NCBI GenBank assembly: GCA_007130745.1
Contig: SLRW01000059.1
Span: 1-8,711 of the forward strand
Length of the DNA stretch: 8,711 nt
Direction of reading: 5' to 3'
From: Gammaproteobacteria bacterium
GTDB lineage: Bacteria > Pseudomonadota > Gammaproteobacteria > UBA5335 > SLRW01
The position numbers and the translations under genes were made by a program. The notes below the pieces were generated by a model. That model made no database searches and was not told the DNA's origin. It saw only the letters and a program-made list of their open reading frames with translations. This document shows, one piece after another, positions 6,664 through 8,711 of the stretch; position 1 is the first letter of the stretch, and each line of letters opens with the position of its first letter.

Positions 6664-7161
6664 ATGACCAGCGTGACCCTTGATGGACAGGAAACCCGTA
6701 TCAGTGGTGATCTTCCCGCGGTTGGTGCTGTTGCACCGGCTTTTAATTTGCTTGATCGGCAACAACAGCCTGTGTCGCTGGATGATTTCTCCGGACGCAA
6801 GCTGCTGAATATTTTCCCCAAGATCGTGACCCCGGTGTGCGGTAATTCGGTTCGCAAGTTCAACCAGTATGCTGAGCAGCATCCGGAAACCCCGATGTTG
6901 ATGATCTCTGCCGACTCCCCGGAAGAACAACAGGGTTTTTGCAGTTCGGAAGGATTGTCCAATGTAATCGCTTTGTCTGCAGCCGGGAGCAGTTTCGGGG
7001 AGGACTATGGCCTGCGCATTATGGAAGGTATGGCGGAAGGCTGCCTTGCTCGTTCCGTGCTGGTTCTGGATGAAGACAACAAGGTGCTTTACCGCCAGTT
7101 GGTGCCGGAGATCGGTCAGGAGCCGGATTACGAACCCGCGCTGGCGGCGTTGAAGGGTTGA
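6664..7161 (+). CDS. tpx: Tpx-type thiol peroxidase (atypical 2-Cys peroxiredoxin)
   Basis: The 165-residue product belongs to the thiol peroxidase family, which reduces H2O2 and organic hydroperoxides using thioredoxin or another thiol donor. It aligns with E. coli Tpx: [22 protein letters not shown] carries the peroxidatic cysteine C59 with T56 three residues before it, [15 protein letters not shown] carries the resolving cysteine C93, [21 protein letters not shown] contains the active-site arginine R130, and the end [13 protein letters not shown] is typical. Oddities: VTPVC replaces the usual DTx[11 protein letters not shown] replaces the SxDLPFAxxRFC signature, and there is a third cysteine, C127. 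A near-perfect AAAGGAGG (6648-6655) lies 8 bases before the ATG. Hand-counted GC is about 55%, well below both neighbours. It sits between gcvPA and gcvPB with short gaps of 42 and 43 bp and no visible promoter or terminator, so it should be co-transcribed. Family membership is firm; physiological partner unknown. Confidence 0.93.
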   Translation: MTSVTLDGQETRISGDLPAVGAVAPAFNLLDRQQQPVSLDDFSGRKLLNIFPKIVTPVCGNSVRKFNQYAEQHPETPMLMISADSPEEQQGFCSSEGLSNVIALSAAGSSFGEDYGLRIMEGMAEGCLARSVLVLDEDNKVLYRQLVPEIGQEPDYEPALAALKG

Positions 7162-7204
7162 AGTCCCGGCAGGCCATCGTGCTGATTGCACCCGGAGTCA
7201 TATG

Positions 7205-8698
7205 ATGCTGATATTCGAGCAATCCAGGCCGGGCCGCCGGGCCCGGGCCCAGGCCCCGGCGGGGGCGGCCACCGGTTACGGCGAGTTGCCCGCGGGGCAA
7301 CTGCGCCGCTCGCGACCGCTGCTGCCGGAAGCCTCGGAGATGCAGGTGGTGCGTCACTACACCCGCCTGTCGCAGAAAAACTTCTCCATCGACACGCACT
7401 TCTATCCGCTGGGTTCGTGCACCATGAAATACAACCCGCGGGCGTGCAATTCACTGGCCATGCTGCCGGCCTTCCTGCAGCACCATCCACTGGCGCCGGT
7501 GACCCGTTCGCAGGGTTTCATGCGTTGCCTGTATGAACTGCAGGATATTCTGCAGCATGTGACCGGGATGCGGGCGGTGTCGTTGGCGCCCATGGCCGGG
7601 GCCCAGGGTGAATTCGCCGGTGTGGCGATGATGCTGGCCTATCACCGTGAGCGCGGTGATACCGAGCGCGACGAAATCCTGGTGCCGGATGCCGCGCATG
7701 GCACCAATCCGGCCACCGCCACCATGTGTGGTTGCAAGGTCCGCGAGCTGCCCACCGGTGATGATGGCGACGTGGATCTGGACGCCCTGCGCGAACTGGT
7801 GGGGCCGCGTACCGCCGGCATTATGCTCACCAATCCCTCCACCCTCGGCGTGTTCGATCGCAAGATTGATCAGGTGGCGAAGATCGTGCACGAGGCCGGC
7901 GGCCTGCTTTATTACGACGGCGCCAACCTCAACGCCATTCTCGGCAAAGTGCGCCCCGGCGACATGGGTTTTGACGTGATTCACGTCAATCTGCACAAGA
8001 CTTTCTCCACGCCGCACGGCGGCGGCGGGCCGGGAGCCGGCGCGGTGGGGGTCTCCGAGCGTCTGGAGCCCTTCCTGCCGGTGCCTTTTGTCAGCGAGGA
8101 CGAAGACGGCACCCTGCGCTGGCAGACCGAGCGCGAGCGCCCGCAGACCATGGGCCGTCTGTCGGCCTTTATGGGCAATGCCGGGGTGCTGCTGAGGGCA
8201 TATGTGTACGCCCGCATGCTGGGCCGCGAAGGCATGCCGCGAGTGGCCGAGTACGCCACGCTCAACGCCAATTACCTGCTGGCCGAGTTGCAGCGGGTGG
8301 GCTTCGATGCGGCCTATCCCGAGCGTCGCGCCAGCCACGAATTTGTGCTCACCCTGCGCCGCCAGGCGAAGGAGCTGGGCGCGACCACGCTGGATTTCGC
8401 CAAGCGCTTGTTGGACTACGGCTATCACGCACCTACGGTGTATTTCCCCCTGCTGGTGACCGAGTGCATGCTGATTGAGCCCACCGAGACCGAAGCTCCC
8501 GAGGCGCTGGACGGCTTTGTAGAGGCGATGGCGGCGATACTGGAAGAAGCCCGCACCGACGCCGATACATTGCATCAGGCGCCATATCATCTACCGGTGC
8601 GGCGACTGGATGAAGTGGCCGCTGCGCGCAATCCGGATCTGGTCTGGCAGCCACCCGGGGACGAATTGCCCGAACAAAAGCTTTCTGCATCCAGCTGA
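7205..8698 (+). CDS. gcvPB: Glycine decarboxylase P protein, subunit 2 (PLP-binding)
   Basis: The 497-residue subunit corresponds to the C-terminal half of the P protein and binds the PLP cofactor that reacts with glycine. The PLP lysine is K265 in [20 protein letters not shown]. Other family blocks are [69 protein letters not shown] and the C-terminal [21 protein letters not shown]. The N-terminal [12 protein letters not shown] is typical of split subunit 2, and the next 15 or so residues are a poorly conserved linker rich in Ala, Arg and Pro. ATG 7205 lies 7 bases from GGAG (7194-7197); ATG 7202 is only 4 away and would add one Met. gcvPB closes the gcv cluster in this window. Confidence 0.97.
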   Translation: MLIFEQSRPGRRARAQAPAGAATGYGELPAGQLRRSRPLLPEASEMQVVRHYTRLSQKNFSIDTHFYPLGSCTMKYNPRACNSLAMLPAFLQHHPLAPVTRSQGFMRCLYELQDILQHVTGMRAVSLAPMAGAQGEFAGVAMMLAYHRERGDTERDEILVPDAAHGTNPATATMCGCKVRELPTGDDGDVDLDALRELVGPRTAGIMLTNPSTLGVFDRKIDQVAKIVHEAGGLLYYDGANLNAILGKVRPGDMGFDVIHVNLHKTFSTPHGGGGPGAGAVGVSERLEPFLPVPFVSEDEDGTLRWQTERERPQTMGRLSAFMGNAGVLLRAYVYARMLGREGMPRVAEYATLNANYLLAELQRVGFDAAYPERRASHEFVLTLRRQAKELGATTLDFAKRLLDYGYHAPTVYFPLLVTECMLIEPTETEAPEALDGFVEAMAAILEEARTDADTLHQAPYHLPVRRLDEVAAARNPDLVWQPPGDELPEQKLSASS

Positions 8699-8702
8699 TT
8701 AG

Positions 8703-8711
8703 AAGGAACAG
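8703..8711 (+). promoter_or_regulatory. Ribosome binding site of a gene beyond the right edge
   Basis: AAGGAACAG follows the gcvPB stop within a few bases and ends at the window edge. The 8-mer AGGAACAG is also in the tpx ribosome binding region (6653-6660). A further co-directional gene probably starts within about 10 bases outside the window; its identity cannot be seen. Confidence 0.5.

Noticed and set aside
6070..7191. 373-codon open frame on the minus strand across gcvPA and tpx
   Set aside because: It opposes two well-supported genes and reads as low-complexity, His/Gln/Arg-rich sequence with no domain. Long antisense frames are common opposite GC-rich genes.
7179..7191. GTGC/GCAC hairpin before the gcvPB ribosome binding site
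   Set aside because: A four-base-pair stem is expected by chance at this frequency.
7451..8590. 379-codon open frame on the minus strand opposite gcvPB
   Set aside because: It is a codon-bias shadow of gcvPB with no recognisable motif and no ribosome binding site.
1..8711. CRISPR array, tRNA, rRNA, insertion sequence, phage or defence genes
   Set aside because: No regular direct repeats with spacers, no tRNA-like folds, no transposase or integrase motifs and no terminal inverted repeats were seen on reading either strand.

Overview
The window is GC-rich, densely packed bacterial DNA with every recognisable gene on the + strand. It most resembles a gammaproteobacterium. The evidence is a UbiH/COQ6-type ubiquinone hydroxylase, a classic Fur box, a GcvT and GcvH close to the enteric proteins, and a glycine decarboxylase split into two subunits (GcvPA and GcvPB). 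The split P-protein makes enteric bacteria less likely and would fit lineages such as the Chromatiales. That placement is an inference, not something the sequence proves.

Layout. (1) Bases 1-506 hold the 3' end of a flavin monooxygenase of ubiquinone synthesis, cut by the window edge. Its stop codon lies inside a perfect palindrome made of two tandem 10-bp palindromes. (2) Bases 600-3409 hold a Fur-box promoter followed by fbpA (periplasmic ferric-iron binding protein) and fbpB (fused two-domain permease). No fbpC ATPase gene is next to them. (3) Bases 3410-3737 are non-coding but full of structure: a UUCG hairpin after fbpB, a candidate promoter, a tandem glycine riboswitch with a leader-linker helix, and a strong intrinsic terminator. 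(4) Bases 3738-8698 hold the glycine cleavage operon in the order gcvT, gcvH, gcvPA, a Tpx-type peroxiredoxin gene, gcvPB. A ribosome binding site at the right edge points to a further gene just outside.

How it works together. When iron is scarce, Fur should release the fbpAB promoter and Fe3+ is imported, presumably with an ATPase encoded elsewhere. When glycine is abundant, the tandem riboswitch should prevent formation of the terminator before gcvT and allow expression of the T, H and split P proteins. These, with a dihydrolipoamide dehydrogenase not encoded here, break glycine into CO2, NH3 and methylene-tetrahydrofolate.

The least ordinary part is the thiol peroxidase gene between the two P-protein subunit genes. 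It has clearly lower GC (about 55% by hand count, against roughly 65-75% in sampled lines of the neighbouring gcvPA) and departs from usual Tpx sequence around both active cysteines. It would fall under glycine control if the operon is one transcript. Several obvious start codons are wrong: fbpA, fbpB, gcvT, gcvPA and gcvPB are all given here with corrected starts.
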